Positions 25,519 to 34,605 are shown, counted from the first letter of the stretch. The stretch: 64,000 bases of DNA from RYN-230 sp963814645 (GCA_963814645.1 CAWFDX010000001.1:620001-684000); one strand, 5' to 3'. The notes: generated from the sequence alone by a model not told the origin. Numbers and translations are program-made.

Positions 25519-25992
25519 GTGAGGCAAGCGACGGTGGCGGATCTGGATGCGATCCATGCGGTCATCCAGGCCGCCTACGCCAAGTACCAGACCCGGATGG
25601 AGAAGCCGCCGGCCCCGGTGCTCCGCGACTACACCGGCTACATCGAGGACGGCGCGGTCTGGGTGACCGGGCAGCCCATCACCGGCTTGATCTCGCTCAT
25701 CCCGGCCACGGACAGCCTGCTCATCGAGAACATCGCGGTGCACCCGGGCGCGCAGGGCACCGGCCTGGGCACAAAGCTGATGCGGTTCGCCGAGCAGCAG
25801 GCCGCGGAGCGCAGCCTGCCGCGGCTGACCCTCTACACCCACGAGGTGATGACCGAGAGCCAGGCCGTCTACGCGCACCTCGGCTACCGCGAGGTGGAGC
25901 GGCGTGCCGAGGACGGCTACCGCCGCATCTACATGGAGAAGATCCTCCCGGCGGAAGGTCAGGACAGCTCGGCCGGCGGCGCCACGTCCTGA
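25519..25992 (+). CDS. GNAT family N-acetyltransferase
   Basis: 157 residues, GTG start four bases after vapC stops. Strand-helix order is typical: MRQATVADLDAIHAVIQAAY, IENIAVHPGAQGTGLGTKLMRFAEQQA (acetyl-CoA pyrophosphate loop Q/RxxGxG/A), and VYAHLGYREVERR near the end. Substrate unknown. The short gap suggests read-through from vapBC. Its 3' end overlaps the opposite SnoaL-like gene by 34 bp. Confidence 0.9.
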   Translation: MRQATVADLDAIHAVIQAAYAKYQTRMEKPPAPVLRDYTGYIEDGAVWVTGQPITGLISLIPATDSLLIENIAVHPGAQGTGLGTKLMRFAEQQAAERSLPRLTLYTHEVMTESQAVYAHLGYREVERRAEDGYRRIYMEKILPAEGQDSSAGGATS

Positions 25993-26789
25993 TAGGAGCG
26001 CACCGCGGCCAGCAGCCCGTCCGGGCCGCGCTCGTAGACGCTGATCCCGGCCTGCGGCGGTATGTCGTGCCGCCCCCACCGGACCCAGTTGAACTCCACC
26101 GCGCAACGCACCCCGTCATCGGTCATGCAGCACGGCTGGAGGTCGAGCCCGCCCCCCGCGCTGAACATCCGTTCATAGAACGAGCGCAGCTCAGCCGGCC
26201 CGCGATGCGTCTGGTGGAAGCCGAGGGGCTCCTGGAAATACCCGTCCGGGCTGAACGTGGCCACGATCGCGGCGGTGTCCCCGGCGGCCAGCGCAGCCAG
26301 GTGGCGGCCGACCACATCGCCGGGGTGCACCGGCTCGGCCGGCAGGATGGGCGGCCGGATTTCCCGGTGCCCCAGCACCGGCCACTGGCTGCAGTAGGTG
26401 CGGAACACCACTGACTGGTCGTCCGGGGACTCCGCCACCACCGCCAACGGCCAGGCCATGTCGCGCCCGTCCTCGGTCAGGTGGCCGAGCAGTTCCACCA
26501 CCGCCCGGCCGTCGGCCACGGTGCTGGCCACCATCTCGGTCCGCGCGTGCAGCCCGGCCAGCCAGGACACGTTCCGGCTGATGAACTCGTGCAGTTGCCG
26601 GTGGCCGCTGACCTCACCCACGCGCGGGTCGTAGATCACCACCTGGCCCGGCCAGACATCCTCCAGGGAACGCGAGTCCGAATGGCTGAGCGCGCTCAGG
26701 TACTGGCCCACCGGGTCCGCCTGGCCGGCCGCGCGCCGCTGCCGGCGGGCCAGTTCGGCAGCGCCGACGAAGTCAGGGAACCATGGCAT
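25959..26789 (-). CDS. Tandem SnoaL/NTF2-like domain protein
   Basis: 276 residues from ATG 26789 (GGAG upstream on the minus strand). Two similar modules follow one another: GQYLSALSHSDSRSLEDVW... with RQLHEFISRNVSWLAGLHARTE, and GRHLAALAAGDTAAIVATFSPDGYFQEPLG... with AELRSFYERMFSAGGG. Both have the helix-helix-strand start of NTF2-like/SnoaL cone folds used by ketosteroid isomerases and polyketide cyclases, but catalytic residues are not evident. It lies 22 bp downstream of a VOC gene and is probably co-transcribed. Function unknown. Confidence 0.75.
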   Translation of the reverse strand: MPWFPDFVGAAELARRQRRAAGQADPVGQYLSALSHSDSRSLEDVWPGQVVIYDPRVGEVSGHRQLHEFISRNVSWLAGLHARTEMVASTVADGRAVVELLGHLTEDGRDMAWPLAVVAESPDDQSVVFRTYCSQWPVLGHREIRPPILPAEPVHPGDVVGRHLAALAAGDTAAIVATFSPDGYFQEPLGFHQTHRGPAELRSFYERMFSAGGGLDLQPCCMTDDGVRCAVEFNWVRWGRHDIPPQAGISVYERGPDGLLAAVRSYQDVAPPAELS

Positions 26790-26811
26790 CTCGGCTCCAT
26801 CAGGTCCTGGT

Positions 26812-27249
26812 TCAGCGGCCGGGCAGCCGGGTGGTGATCTCCTGGAGCAGCCAGCCGTTGCCGTCCGGGTCGCTGAACGACGCAAACGAACCATAGCTCT
26901 TATGCTCCGGGGCCGGGCCAGCCACCCGCGCCGCGGTCCCGGCGTGGTGGAACACGCCGGTGCTGTCGTGGAACACGTCGCTGACCTCGGCGCCCCGCTC
27001 GGTCAGTTCGGCCCGGGCCTGGTCGATGTCGTGCACCGTCAGGTGCAGGCCCTGCGCCGAGCCCGGCCCGGCCGAGGTCACCCCGGTGCCGAAGATGATC
27101 GAGCACGCCGACCCGGGCGGGGTGAGCTGCACCACCCGGAAGTCCGCGCTCGCCGCGAAGTCAGCGTCCTCCCGCCAGCCCAGCCCCTTGTAGAACTCCT
27201 TGGCCCGGTCCACGTCGGATACTGGCAGCACGACAACCTCAAGCTTCAT
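26812..27249 (-). CDS. VOC family protein
   Basis: 145 residues from ATG 27249 (a GTG two codons upstream is also possible). MKLEVVVLPVSDVDRAKEFYKGLGWREDADF and SFSDPDGNGWLLQEIT are the two VOC unit signatures; Glu in LLQE is the usual second-unit metal position. Such proteins include glyoxalase-like and antibiotic-binding members. Likely co-transcribed with the downstream SnoaL-like gene. Confidence 0.9.
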   Translation of the reverse strand: MKLEVVVLPVSDVDRAKEFYKGLGWREDADFAASADFRVVQLTPPGSACSIIFGTGVTSAGPGSAQGLHLTVHDIDQARAELTERGAEVSDVFHDSTGVFHHAGTAARVAGPAPEHKSYGSFASFSDPDGNGWLLQEITTRLPGR

Positions 27250-27320
27250 GTCCACGACGTGTCACATTCCCGGCTTTCCCGGGGTCATATCACTGATCCG
27301 GGGAGGAGTGCTGAGCAACG

Positions 27321-27806
27321 ATGACTCGAACGGTAAGCCTGATCCTGCGCAATCTGATGTTCACCGTGGTAGTGCCGGGGCTGGGTGGCATCTGGCTGCC
27401 CTGGGCGATCATGACCCGGGGCGGGCACACGGTCACCCCCACCGCGTGGCCGGCCGTCCCGGTCATCGCGGCCGGCGTGGCCCTGTACGCGTGGTGCGTG
27501 TGGAACTTCGCCGCCATCGGCGGCGGCACCCCGGGCCCGTGGGACGCCCCCTCGCGGGTGGTCGCGGCCGGCCCGTACCGCTGGGTGCGCAACCCGATCT
27601 ACCTGGCCGCGCTGCTCATCGTGCTCGGCCAGGCGTGGCTGTTCCTGGCCCCGCAGCTGCTCGCCTACGCGGCCGTGATGGCGGTGTTCTTCCACCTGTT
27701 CATCACCGGCTACGAGGAACGCACGCTGGACCGCCGGTTCGGGCGGGCGTACCAGGACTACCGGGCCACCGTGCCGCGCTGGATCCCACGTCCACCCCTT
27801 AGCTGA
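27321..27806 (+). CDS. Isoprenylcysteine carboxyl methyltransferase (ICMT/PEMT) family membrane protein
   Basis: 161 residues, four to five membrane helices. The C-terminal half has GPYRWVRNPIYLAALLIVLGQAW and later GYEERTLDRRFGRAYQDYRATVPRWIP, the hallmark of ICMT/NnrU-like methyltransferases that bind SAM at the membrane surface; the Glu-Glu and Tyr-x-x-Tyr residues match the family. Acceptor is unknown in bacteria. Single gene, divergent from the VOC gene. Confidence 0.87.
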   Translation: MTRTVSLILRNLMFTVVVPGLGGIWLPWAIMTRGGHTVTPTAWPAVPVIAAGVALYAWCVWNFAAIGGGTPGPWDAPSRVVAAGPYRWVRNPIYLAALLIVLGQAWLFLAPQLLAYAAVMAVFFHLFITGYEERTLDRRFGRAYQDYRATVPRWIPRPPLS

Positions 27807-27918
27807 CCGTCTGCCCCCAGCACGCTTCGCATCCGAACGCGGTAAGCCTGGTGACCCGAACCAGTTCGGCGCGCGGACCTGGCTGCCCCGGGGGGAAATG
27901 ACCAGCAGCCCGCCTTAG

Positions 27919-28044
27919 CGGAGCACTGACAAGGACATCTACGACCGGGTTGCCGACCCCACGGACGACGGCGGCGCGCTGGTGTTCGGCACCGGCGAGT
28001 GGCTGGCGTTCAGTGAAAGAATGAAGGGTTTTAGGCCGGGGTGA
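27919..28044 (+). pseudogene. DUF397-like C-terminal fragment
   Basis: After an in-frame TAG at 27916 a short stretch encodes DRVADPTDDGGALVFGTGEWLAFSERMKG, similar in layout to the end of DUF397 proteins (RDSKDPxGPxLxFxPxEWxAF). There is no start or N-terminal half. DUF397 genes are normally paired with an XRE-type regulator, absent here. It overlaps the end of the opposite DUF1254 gene by 14 bp. Confidence 0.35.
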
Positions 28045-29410
28045 GGTCGCCGGGCCGCCAGCTGCCATCGAACGCGGCCTGGCCCGGGCCGTAGATGCGG
28101 AAGTAGCAGAACCAGCCCCGGCCCGGCACGGTCTGGATCCACCGGCCTGCCGCGCCGGCCGGCTGCTCGGGGCCGAAGTGCAGGTCGACCTGGGCCGCGC
28201 CGTCCGCGGTCAGGTCCTCGAACAGCGAGCGCAGCGCGGCCTGGCCCTGGCCGGCCACCACCTCCGAGCGGGTCTGCGCGTCGTAGCAGGTGACCGACCA
28301 GAACAGCGCAGCCGGCACCGGCAGCGGGACGGTCAGCCGGTAGCCGCGCCCGCCGTCCAGGTACGCGCCGGCCGCGTCCCGGTGCGCCAGCCAGTACAGC
28401 GAGCCCTGGCCGACCGCGCGGCGGAACATGGCCGGGGACGCCACGATGGCCTGCGCGAACCAGCGGTCGCGGGCCTCCACGTCCAGCGAGCCGTCCCGCT
28501 CGAAGCCGCCGTTCTCCGGCCGCAGCCCGACCCACTCCCAGGTCCGGTCCGGCCACACCATCCGGTCCGGGCGGCGGGACGCGAACGCGGCCACCAGCAT
28601 CTCGTCCCGGCCGCGGCGGGCTGCCTCGGTCAGCACCCGCTGCATCCGCTCATCCGGGGCGAACGGCTGGCCCGCCTGGATGCCGAGTTCGGCCAGCGTG
28701 CCGAGCATCGGCCGGAGTTCCTCGATGGCCGGCTCGGCGTGCACCACCGCGTGCAGCACGCGCCAGAACTCCAGGTTGTCCTCCCAGGCCAGCGGGGTGG
28801 TGTCGGCCGCCTGGCCGGTGCGGTCCAGGTAGCTGTACCGGGGCGGGCCGTCCTGCTTGGCCAGCGGGTAGATCTGCACCGAGGTGAGCATCCGGATGGC
28901 CGCGTCCACGTCACGGCGCAGCGGCAGGGCGCGCAGCGCGAGCAGCGCAATCCAGGTGTCGCAGCGCGCGGTCAGGAAGCCGTCCGGCACCGGGCCGTCC
29001 CAGCCCGGCGGCAGGATCAGGTGGCGGCCGCCCTTGCCCGCGTCCGGGCCGGCCAGGCCCAGGTCGGCCACCCAGCGCTGGTGGTGGTCGTCGACCAGGC
29101 CGACCAGTGGGCCGCGTGGCACCTCGACCACCATCGGGCCGCTCTCTCGCAGGTTGAGGATGCCGCCCGCGTACGGCGTGTCCGAGTTCAGCGTGAACCC
29201 GCGGTGCCGGGGCTGGGCCAGCACCATGAACGCCGCCTCGTTGTCGGCCGCGCCCGCCTTCCGGGTGCCCTGCACGATCCCTTCCATCGAGACCGTCGGG
29301 TAGAAGAAGTGGTACGCCTCCAGCGCGCGGCGCAGGTCCTGGTCGTGCTGGGCAGCCTCGGCGCTGCGCTGGGTCGGGAAGCCGGACTGGAACTCGACCG
29401 GTGTGGTCAT
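28031..29410 (-). CDS. DUF1254/DUF1214 domain protein
   Basis: 459 residues from ATG 29410. DUF1254 occupies about residues 45-170 (AYHFFYPTVSMEGIV; FTLNSDTPYAGGILNLRESGPMVVEVP; DDHHQRWVADLG) and DUF1214 the last ~110 (SLYWLAHRDAAGAYLDGGRGYRLTVPLPVPAALFWSVTCYDAQTRS ... FYFRIYGPG-like end). Function is not established for the family; some members are linked to sulfatase or lipid genes. Its ATG overlaps the stop of the alkylsulfatase-C-domain gene upstream, so the two are coupled. Confidence 0.9.
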   Translation of the reverse strand: MTTPVEFQSGFPTQRSAEAAQHDQDLRRALEAYHFFYPTVSMEGIVQGTRKAGAADNEAAFMVLAQPRHRGFTLNSDTPYAGGILNLRESGPMVVEVPRGPLVGLVDDHHQRWVADLGLAGPDAGKGGRHLILPPGWDGPVPDGFLTARCDTWIALLALRALPLRRDVDAAIRMLTSVQIYPLAKQDGPPRYSYLDRTGQAADTTPLAWEDNLEFWRVLHAVVHAEPAIEELRPMLGTLAELGIQAGQPFAPDERMQRVLTEAARRGRDEMLVAAFASRRPDRMVWPDRTWEWVGLRPENGGFERDGSLDVEARDRWFAQAIVASPAMFRRAVGQGSLYWLAHRDAAGAYLDGGRGYRLTVPLPVPAALFWSVTCYDAQTRSEVVAGQGQAALRSLFEDLTADGAAQVDLHFGPEQPAGAAGRWIQTVPGRGWFCYFRIYGPGQAAFDGSWRPGDLTPA

Positions 29411-29835
29411 GGCGTCACCACCGGGAAGTTGGGGACGAAGTCGTCCAGCAGGCCGGCCTGGGCCAGCTGGCTGGCCGAGGCCGGCTGCAGCAGCACGCCG
29501 ACCAGCGCGGCTTTCGGGCCGGACACGGTGAGCTGCGGGCGGGCCGACGCGCCCGGGCGGGCGTTCAGCACGCCGCGCCTGACCCACATGGTCCACGTCT
29601 CCCCCTGCCGGTCGGTGAACGTGAAGTCGATGCGCAGGTCGGCCAGGGCCGCCTTGTCCCCGATCACGTGCACGGCGGCGAAGTCGAACAGGATGTCAAT
29701 GGGCATGGCCAGGATGGTGTCCGGGCTGGCCGTGGCGAACGTGGCCGGCTGCACGCCCTCGCGCAGTTCCTTGGCCGCGGTCAGGAAGATGCCGCGCCAC
29801 TGCGGGCCCTCGGCGTCCTTCGGCTCCTGCGGCAT
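29407..29835 (-). CDS. Stand-alone alkylsulfatase C-terminal (SCP2-like) domain protein
   Basis: 142 residues from ATG 29835 (AGAGGAGAAG upstream). It begins with a helix (GIFLTAAKELREGVQ), then PIDILFDFAAVHVIGDKAALADLRIDFTFTDRQGETWTMWV and a tail ending NFPVVTP. The alkylsulfatase encoded divergently ends with the same architecture and FPIVTP, so this is a free copy of its C-terminal domain. SCP2-like folds bind lipids or fatty-chain molecules. Coupled by ATGA overlap to the DUF1254 gene. Confidence 0.78.
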   Translation of the reverse strand: MPQEPKDAEGPQWRGIFLTAAKELREGVQPATFATASPDTILAMPIDILFDFAAVHVIGDKAALADLRIDFTFTDRQGETWTMWVRRGVLNARPGASARPQLTVSGPKAALVGVLLQPASASQLAQAGLLDDFVPNFPVVTP

Positions 29836-29987
29836 GTCGGCTTCTCCTCTAATGCGGATGTTCCCTTCTGTTTCACCCTTTCCGGGCGCTAGCCGGTCAA
29901 GCGTCACCCACGAGGGGTGAGGCAGCGGGTTAGGCCGGGAGGGATGCTCGCCGGGTAGTGGATGACGAGCATCGGCGAGGGGTGTGG

Positions 29988-31802
29988 ATGAGCGACCTGC
30001 CGTTTGGCGACCGGGCCGACTTCGGGAATGCCGAGCGTGGCCGCATCGATGCGCTGGACCCGTGCGTGGTGCGGGCGGCCGACGGGCGGGTGGTGTGGGA
30101 CCTGGAGGCGTACTCCTACCTGGCCGGTGACAACCCCGGCACGGTGCACCCCAGTCTGTGGCGCCAGGCCCAGTTGTGCGCCAAGCATGGCCTGTTCCAG
30201 GTGACCGACGGGATCTACCAGGTCCGCGGCATGGACCTCTCCAACATGACGATCATCGAGGGCGACCGCGGCGTGATCGTGATCGACCCGCTGATCTCGG
30301 CCGAGACCGCTGCGGCCAGCCTGGCGCTGTACCGGAAGAACCGTGGTGAGCGGCCGGTGACCGGGGTCATCTACACCCACTCGCACGGGGATCACTTCGG
30401 CGGGGTGGCAGGCGTTCTGCCCAGCGGCGCCGGGGACGTGCCGATCCTGGCCCCGGCCGGGTTCCTGGAACACGCGGTGTCCGAGAACGTGTACGCGGGC
30501 ACCGCGATGAACCGCCGCGCCACCTACATGTACGGCATGTTCCTGGACAAGAGCCCAGCCGGGCAGGTCAGCACCGGGCTCGGCATCGCCGCGTCGACCG
30601 GCTCGCTGGGCCTGATCGCGCCGACCACCGACATCACGCACACCGGGCAGGAAGAAGTCATCGACGGGGTCCGGATTGTGTTCCAGCTCACCCCGGGCAC
30701 CGAGGCGCCGGCCGAGATGAACTTCCACTTCCCCCAGCACCGGGCGCTGTGCATGGCCGAGAACGCCACGCACAACCTGCACAACCTGCTCACGCTGCGC
30801 GGCGCCCTGGTCCGCGACCCCCGGGTATGGTCCCGCTACCTGAACGAGGCCATCGAGTTGTTCGGCCCGGACACCGACGTCGCATTCGCGTCACACCACT
30901 GGCCGACCTGGGGCACCGAGAACGTGGTCCAGTACCTGTCCGAGCAGCGTGACCTGTACGCCTACCTGCACGACCAGACGCTGCGCATGCTGAACAACGG
31001 GGCCACCGGCATCGAGATCGCCGAGGACATCGAGCTGCCGCCGGCGCTGGAGTCGGCCTGGCACGCCCGCGGCTACTACGGCTCGGTCAGCCACAATGTG
31101 AAAGCCATCTACCAGCGGTACATGGGCTGGTTCGACGGCAACCCGTCCTCGCTGTGGCAGCACCCGCCGCAGGCCGCGGCCGCCCGGTACGTGGATGTGA
31201 TCGGCGGCCCGCAGGCCGTGCTGGACAAGGCCCAGGCCTACGCTGACGGCGGCGATCTGCGGTTCGCCGCCGAACTGCTCAAGCACGCGGTGTTCGCCGA
31301 CCCGGACGACTCCGCCGCCCGGGACGCGCTGGCCGACGTGTACCAGCGGCTCGGCTTCGGGGCGGAGAACGCGACCTGGCGCACCTTCTACCTGACCGGG
31401 GCGCTGGAACTCGGTCATGGCGTCAAGGCGCCGCCGCTCGGCGACCTCGGCGCCGGCATGGCTGCGGCGCTCACCGTGGAGCAACTGTTCGACACGCTGG
31501 CCATCCGGGTGAACGGCCCGCGCGCGGCCGCCGCCGGGTCCCTGGTCATCGACTGGCGCTTCGCCGACGTCAAGACGACGGTGCGGCTGGCCCTGTCCAA
31601 CGGCGCGCTGATCCAGACCGAGAATCCCCGGTCGCAAGCCACCGCCGACCTGACGATGACGCTGACCAAGCCGCAACTGCTCGGCGTGCTGGCCGGGCAC
31701 GGCCTGGATGGGATCGAGCACACCGGCGACCCGGCCGCGCTGGGCCGGCTCACCGCCCTGCTCGATACGCCGGATCCGGCGTTCCCCATCGTCACGCCCT
31801 GA
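29988..31802 (+). CDS. Alkylsulfatase (SdsA-type, metallo-beta-lactamase fold)
   Basis: 604 residues from ATG 29988 (GAGGGG 7 bp upstream; a GTG 30 bp earlier is less likely). The MBL motif THSHGDHFGG lies around residue 130 with the Glu/His ligands further on (FHFPQHRALCMAENATHNLHN). The middle is the helical dimerisation domain (DGGDLRFAAELLKHAVFADPDDSAARDALADVYQRLG) and the C-terminal ~125 residues are SCP2-like. It should hydrolyse linear primary alkyl sulfates such as SDS to alcohols. No signal peptide is seen, unlike Pseudomonas SdsA1. Divergent from its stand-alone C-domain paralogue. Confidence 0.92.
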   Translation: MSDLPFGDRADFGNAERGRIDALDPCVVRAADGRVVWDLEAYSYLAGDNPGTVHPSLWRQAQLCAKHGLFQVTDGIYQVRGMDLSNMTIIEGDRGVIVIDPLISAETAAASLALYRKNRGERPVTGVIYTHSHGDHFGGVAGVLPSGAGDVPILAPAGFLEHAVSENVYAGTAMNRRATYMYGMFLDKSPAGQVSTGLGIAASTGSLGLIAPTTDITHTGQEEVIDGVRIVFQLTPGTEAPAEMNFHFPQHRALCMAENATHNLHNLLTLRGALVRDPRVWSRYLNEAIELFGPDTDVAFASHHWPTWGTENVVQYLSEQRDLYAYLHDQTLRMLNNGATGIEIAEDIELPPALESAWHARGYYGSVSHNVKAIYQRYMGWFDGNPSSLWQHPPQAAAARYVDVIGGPQAVLDKAQAYADGGDLRFAAELLKHAVFADPDDSAARDALADVYQRLGFGAENATWRTFYLTGALELGHGVKAPPLGDLGAGMAAALTVEQLFDTLAIRVNGPRAAAAGSLVIDWRFADVKTTVRLALSNGALIQTENPRSQATADLTMTLTKPQLLGVLAGHGLDGIEHTGDPAALGRLTALLDTPDPAFPIVTP

Positions 31803-31824
31803 CCGCCGTCCGCGGCCGCCGCCG

Positions 31825-32043
31825 TGTCCTGGTCACGCATCCCGCTGTTCACCTCGCTGCGGGGGTACCAGCGCGGCTGGCTGCGCGGCGACCTGCTGGC
31901 CGGCTGACGGTCTGGGCCGTGCTGGTCCCGGAGGCGCTGGCCTACGCGGCCATCGCCGGGGTGTCCCCGGTGGTCGGCCTGTACGCGGCGCCGCCGCCAT
32001 CGCGCAGACCGGCATCTCCGCGATCAGCGGCCTCACTAGCTGA
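31825..32043 (+). pseudogene. SulP/SLC26-type anion permease, 5' remnant
   Basis: From GTG 31825 the frame gives SWSRIPLFTSLRGYQRGWLRGDLLAG, the normal start of SulP permeases, then a TGA; in another frame the text continues LTVWAVLVPEALAYAAIAGVSPVVGLYAA, the conserved first helix, then a third short piece (IAQTGISAISGLTS) before a stop. About 500 residues are missing. A truncated, frameshifted relic left just after the alkylsulfatase gene, where a sulfate exporter would make sense. Confidence 0.65.
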
Positions 32044-32134
32044 TCTGACGGAATGTTCCGCCGGCCGCATGGCCCGGCTGGTGGCTGGGTAGGCCCAGCC
32101 AGTGGCGGCGGGGGGACCCGGCAGAGGAGGCGTT

Positions 32135-32491
32135 ATGGCCACGGAACGGCAGAAGGAAGCGGCCCGGCAGAACATCGAAAAGGCCCGCGAGGTCCAGTCC
32201 GAGCGGGCGCATGGCGAGAACATCCCGCGTGAGACCGAGGGCCTGAGCACGGCCGAGAAGGACCGGCTGGCTGACTCGGAGTTCGCGTTCCCCAAGGAGC
32301 GCAAGGAACCGCTCACCGACGCCCGGCACGTGCGCAACGCGATTGCCCGGTTCGACCAGGTCGAAGGGGTCAGCGACGCCGAGCGCGACGAGGCCTGGAA
32401 GCGCATCCTGGCCGCCGCCAAACGCTACGACGTAGACGTGTCCGAATCGAGCTGGCGCGACCTGGCCCACGGCGGCAACGACAGCCGGTAA
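32135..32491 (+). CDS. Small charged conserved hypothetical protein (DUF6582-like)
   Basis: 118 residues with a strong GAGGAGG site before ATG 32135. Very rich in Lys, Arg, Glu and Asp and predicted all-helical, with LPKE-like segment EFAFPKERKEPLTDARHVRNAIARFDQVEGVSDAERDEAWKRILAAAKRYDVDV. 'FPxxRKEPLxDAxHVRNAxARFxQV' is a recurring signature in small bacterial proteins (also in phage-related ones) of unknown role. Possibly a stress protein; no partners nearby. Confidence 0.7.
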   Translation: MATERQKEAARQNIEKAREVQSERAHGENIPRETEGLSTAEKDRLADSEFAFPKERKEPLTDARHVRNAIARFDQVEGVSDAERDEAWKRILAAAKRYDVDVSESSWRDLAHGGNDSR

Positions 32492-32495
32492 CTGG

Positions 32496-33260
32496 CTAGA
32501 CGTGGCTGGGGGCTGACTCGCCGACCGGGTCGGGCACGGCCAGCCCTAGCTCGGCGCGCCGCTGGGTGGCCTGCCGCGGCCGGTTGGTAATCAGCACGTC
32601 GATCCGCCGGTCCAGCAGGAAGTGGTCGATCAGCGGGTCGGCATCCACCGTCCACACCATGATGCCGATGCCGTGCAGATGGCAGGCCCGGGCCACGCCG
32701 AGCCGGGCCAGCCGGTAGTTGGCCGCCACCCAGTCCGCGCCGCAGGCCTGGATCCGGCGCAGCGGGTACAGCTCGCTGTGCCGGATGGCCGCCCACCGGC
32801 GGAGCGGCACGTCGCTCAGGCTGCGGCCCAGCGACAGCGCGGTCCGCACCTCCGGGAACGCGCGCTTGATGGCGGCCACCGAGACGTCTTCCAGCGTGGT
32901 GGCGACGAAGTTCTCCGGGCCCAGGATCGAGCTGGCCAGCCCGACGACTTCCGCCTCGTAGCCGGTCTCCTTGAGGTCCAGGTGCCCGAGCAGCCGGCCT
33001 GCGATCAGCCCCATCACCTCGTCCACCCGGGGCACCTGGTAGCCCAGCCGGTCGCACAGCTCCCGGTGGCCGAGCTGCCTGACCAGCGGACCGCCGCGCC
33101 CGGCGCGGGCGTCGTGGCAGACCACCAGCACGTTGTCGGCCGTCTTGCGGATGTCGAACTCGGCGTACTCCGCCCCGCTGGCCAGCGCGGCTGAATAGGA
33201 CTCGCAGGTGATCGGTTTCGCGTCGTCTGAGTGGTCACAATGCGCGGAGATCTGTACCAC
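32496..33260 (-). CDS. Glycerophosphodiester phosphodiesterase-family protein
   Basis: 254 residues, GTG start 33260. It follows the GDPD TIM-barrel order: first strand ISAHCDHSDD, ESYSAALASGAEYAEFDIRKTADNVLVVCHD, LDLKETGYEAEVV, and a late WTVDADPLIDHFLLDRRIDVLITNRP. The metal-binding E-x-D of 'AEFDIR' and the His of the first strand remain, but the near-universal HRG is HCD here, so the catalytic Arg is lost. It may act on another phosphodiester or be weakened. Single gene. Confidence 0.82.
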   Translation of the reverse strand: MVQISAHCDHSDDAKPITCESYSAALASGAEYAEFDIRKTADNVLVVCHDARAGRGGPLVRQLGHRELCDRLGYQVPRVDEVMGLIAGRLLGHLDLKETGYEAEVVGLASSILGPENFVATTLEDVSVAAIKRAFPEVRTALSLGRSLSDVPLRRWAAIRHSELYPLRRIQACGADWVAANYRLARLGVARACHLHGIGIMVWTVDADPLIDHFLLDRRIDVLITNRPRQATQRRAELGLAVPDPVGESAPSHV

Positions 33261-33477
33261 TGTCGCTGCGTTCTCCCAGTTGACGGCGAATTGGCTGGGC
33301 CGGAGTCAGTCGGCGGGTCCATCCTTGGCCGGGCAGGCAGCCCCAAGGTGAACCCTGCGCCTCTACCGGGCGGCGTACGCGGGAAACCTCCGCTACGTTC
33401 CGGCCCGGGAGCATGTCACATCCGCTGGGTGCCGGGGGTCAGTTTGGTGACACCTTGGCAGCGAGGGAACAGGCAGA

Positions 33478-34411
33478 TGACCGACAACACTGACTGGCTG
33501 GCCGTGGCCTTCGAGCAGCACCGCGATCACCTCCGTGCGGTCGCCTACCGGCTGCTCGGCTCGATGAGCGACGCGGAGGACGCGGTCCAGGACACCTGGC
33601 TGCGGCTGAACGGCGCGGATACCAGCGACGTGGAGAACCTGGGCGGCTGGCTGACCACCGTGGTCGCGCGGGTGTCGCTGAACATGCTCCGGTCGCGCCG
33701 GCACCGCCACGAGGAACCGGTCGGCGACAGCTGGCCGTCCGCCGCCGAACTGTCGGCTCAGCCCGGCCCGGCCGCGCCGGCCGCGGTGGCCCGGCCGCAC
33801 CGGGCGGCGACCCGGCCGAAGAAGCCGTGCTGGCCGACTCGGTCGGCCTGGCCCTGCTGGTCGTGCTGGACACACTCACCCCGTCCGAGCGACTCGCGTT
33901 CGTGCTGCACGACATGTTCGCCATGCCGTTTACCGAGGTGGGGGCCGTGCTCGGCCGGTCGCCGGAGGCGGCCCGCCAGCTGGCCAGCCGGGCCCGGCGC
34001 CGGGTCCGCGGCGCACCCAGCCCGGACCGCGCCGCCGACCTGGCCCGGCAGCGCGAGGTGGCCACCGCCTTCCTGGCCGCGGCCCGCGGCGGCGACATCT
34101 CTGATCTCGTCGCTCTGCTCGACGCGGACGTCACGCTGACCGGCGACGCCACCGCGTCCCCATCGGGCCGGCCGCTCGTGCTGCACGGCGCGGACAAGGT
34201 GGCCCGGGGCGCGCATTCCGCCTCCAGCCGGGCCGGGGATTCCCAGTTGGCCCTGGTGAACGGGGAAGTGGGCATCGTGTGGGCGCCCGCCGGGCATCTC
34301 CAGGTGGTGCTGCGGCTGGCCGCGGGACCCGATCGCAAGATCACCGCCATCGATGTGATCGCCGATCCGGACCGGCTGGGCCGCCTCCAGTTCGCCTTGC
34401 TGCCGGAATAG
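33478..34411 (+). pseudogene. sigJ: ECF sigma factor, SigJ type (region 2 + region 4 + SnoaL-like tail), frameshifted
   Basis: ATG 33478 (GAGGGA upstream) starts region 2: FEQHRDHLRAVAYRLLGSMSDAEDAVQDTWLRL. After about 100 codons, in a G/C-rich linker near 33770-33810, the frame changes; the next frame continues DPAEEAVLADSVGLALLVVLDTLTPSERLAFVLHDMF, region 4 (FTEVGAVLGRSPEAARQLASRARRRV) and the C-terminal SnoaL-like domain typical of SigJ/ECF41, which replaces a separate anti-sigma factor. One base slip rejoins a protein of about 310 residues, so this may be a sequencing error. Confidence 0.75.
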
Positions 34412-34605
34412 CCGCAGGTCGGAGGCTATCTGCTGCCCCGGCATAGCACATTTTTACCGACACGCACCCCATTTCTTGCGTTTTGCTCCGGGTTCGGCTG
34501 TGATCTTCAGTAGGTTCCCCGGGAAAGGCGTTTGCCCGTGCCGCCTGGCGCTTCCCTCCGCGTCAGCCCGCCGGGTCAACGCGGAGCAGCGGGGACAGGA
34601 GGCTG

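Noticed and set aside
34412..34605. Possible c-di-AMP (ydaO) riboswitch before the Rpf-like gene
   Set aside because: Rpf genes often carry one, but the conserved CAGCTAAC-like 3' core and the GGGGGAACC-type elements are not present in this gap.
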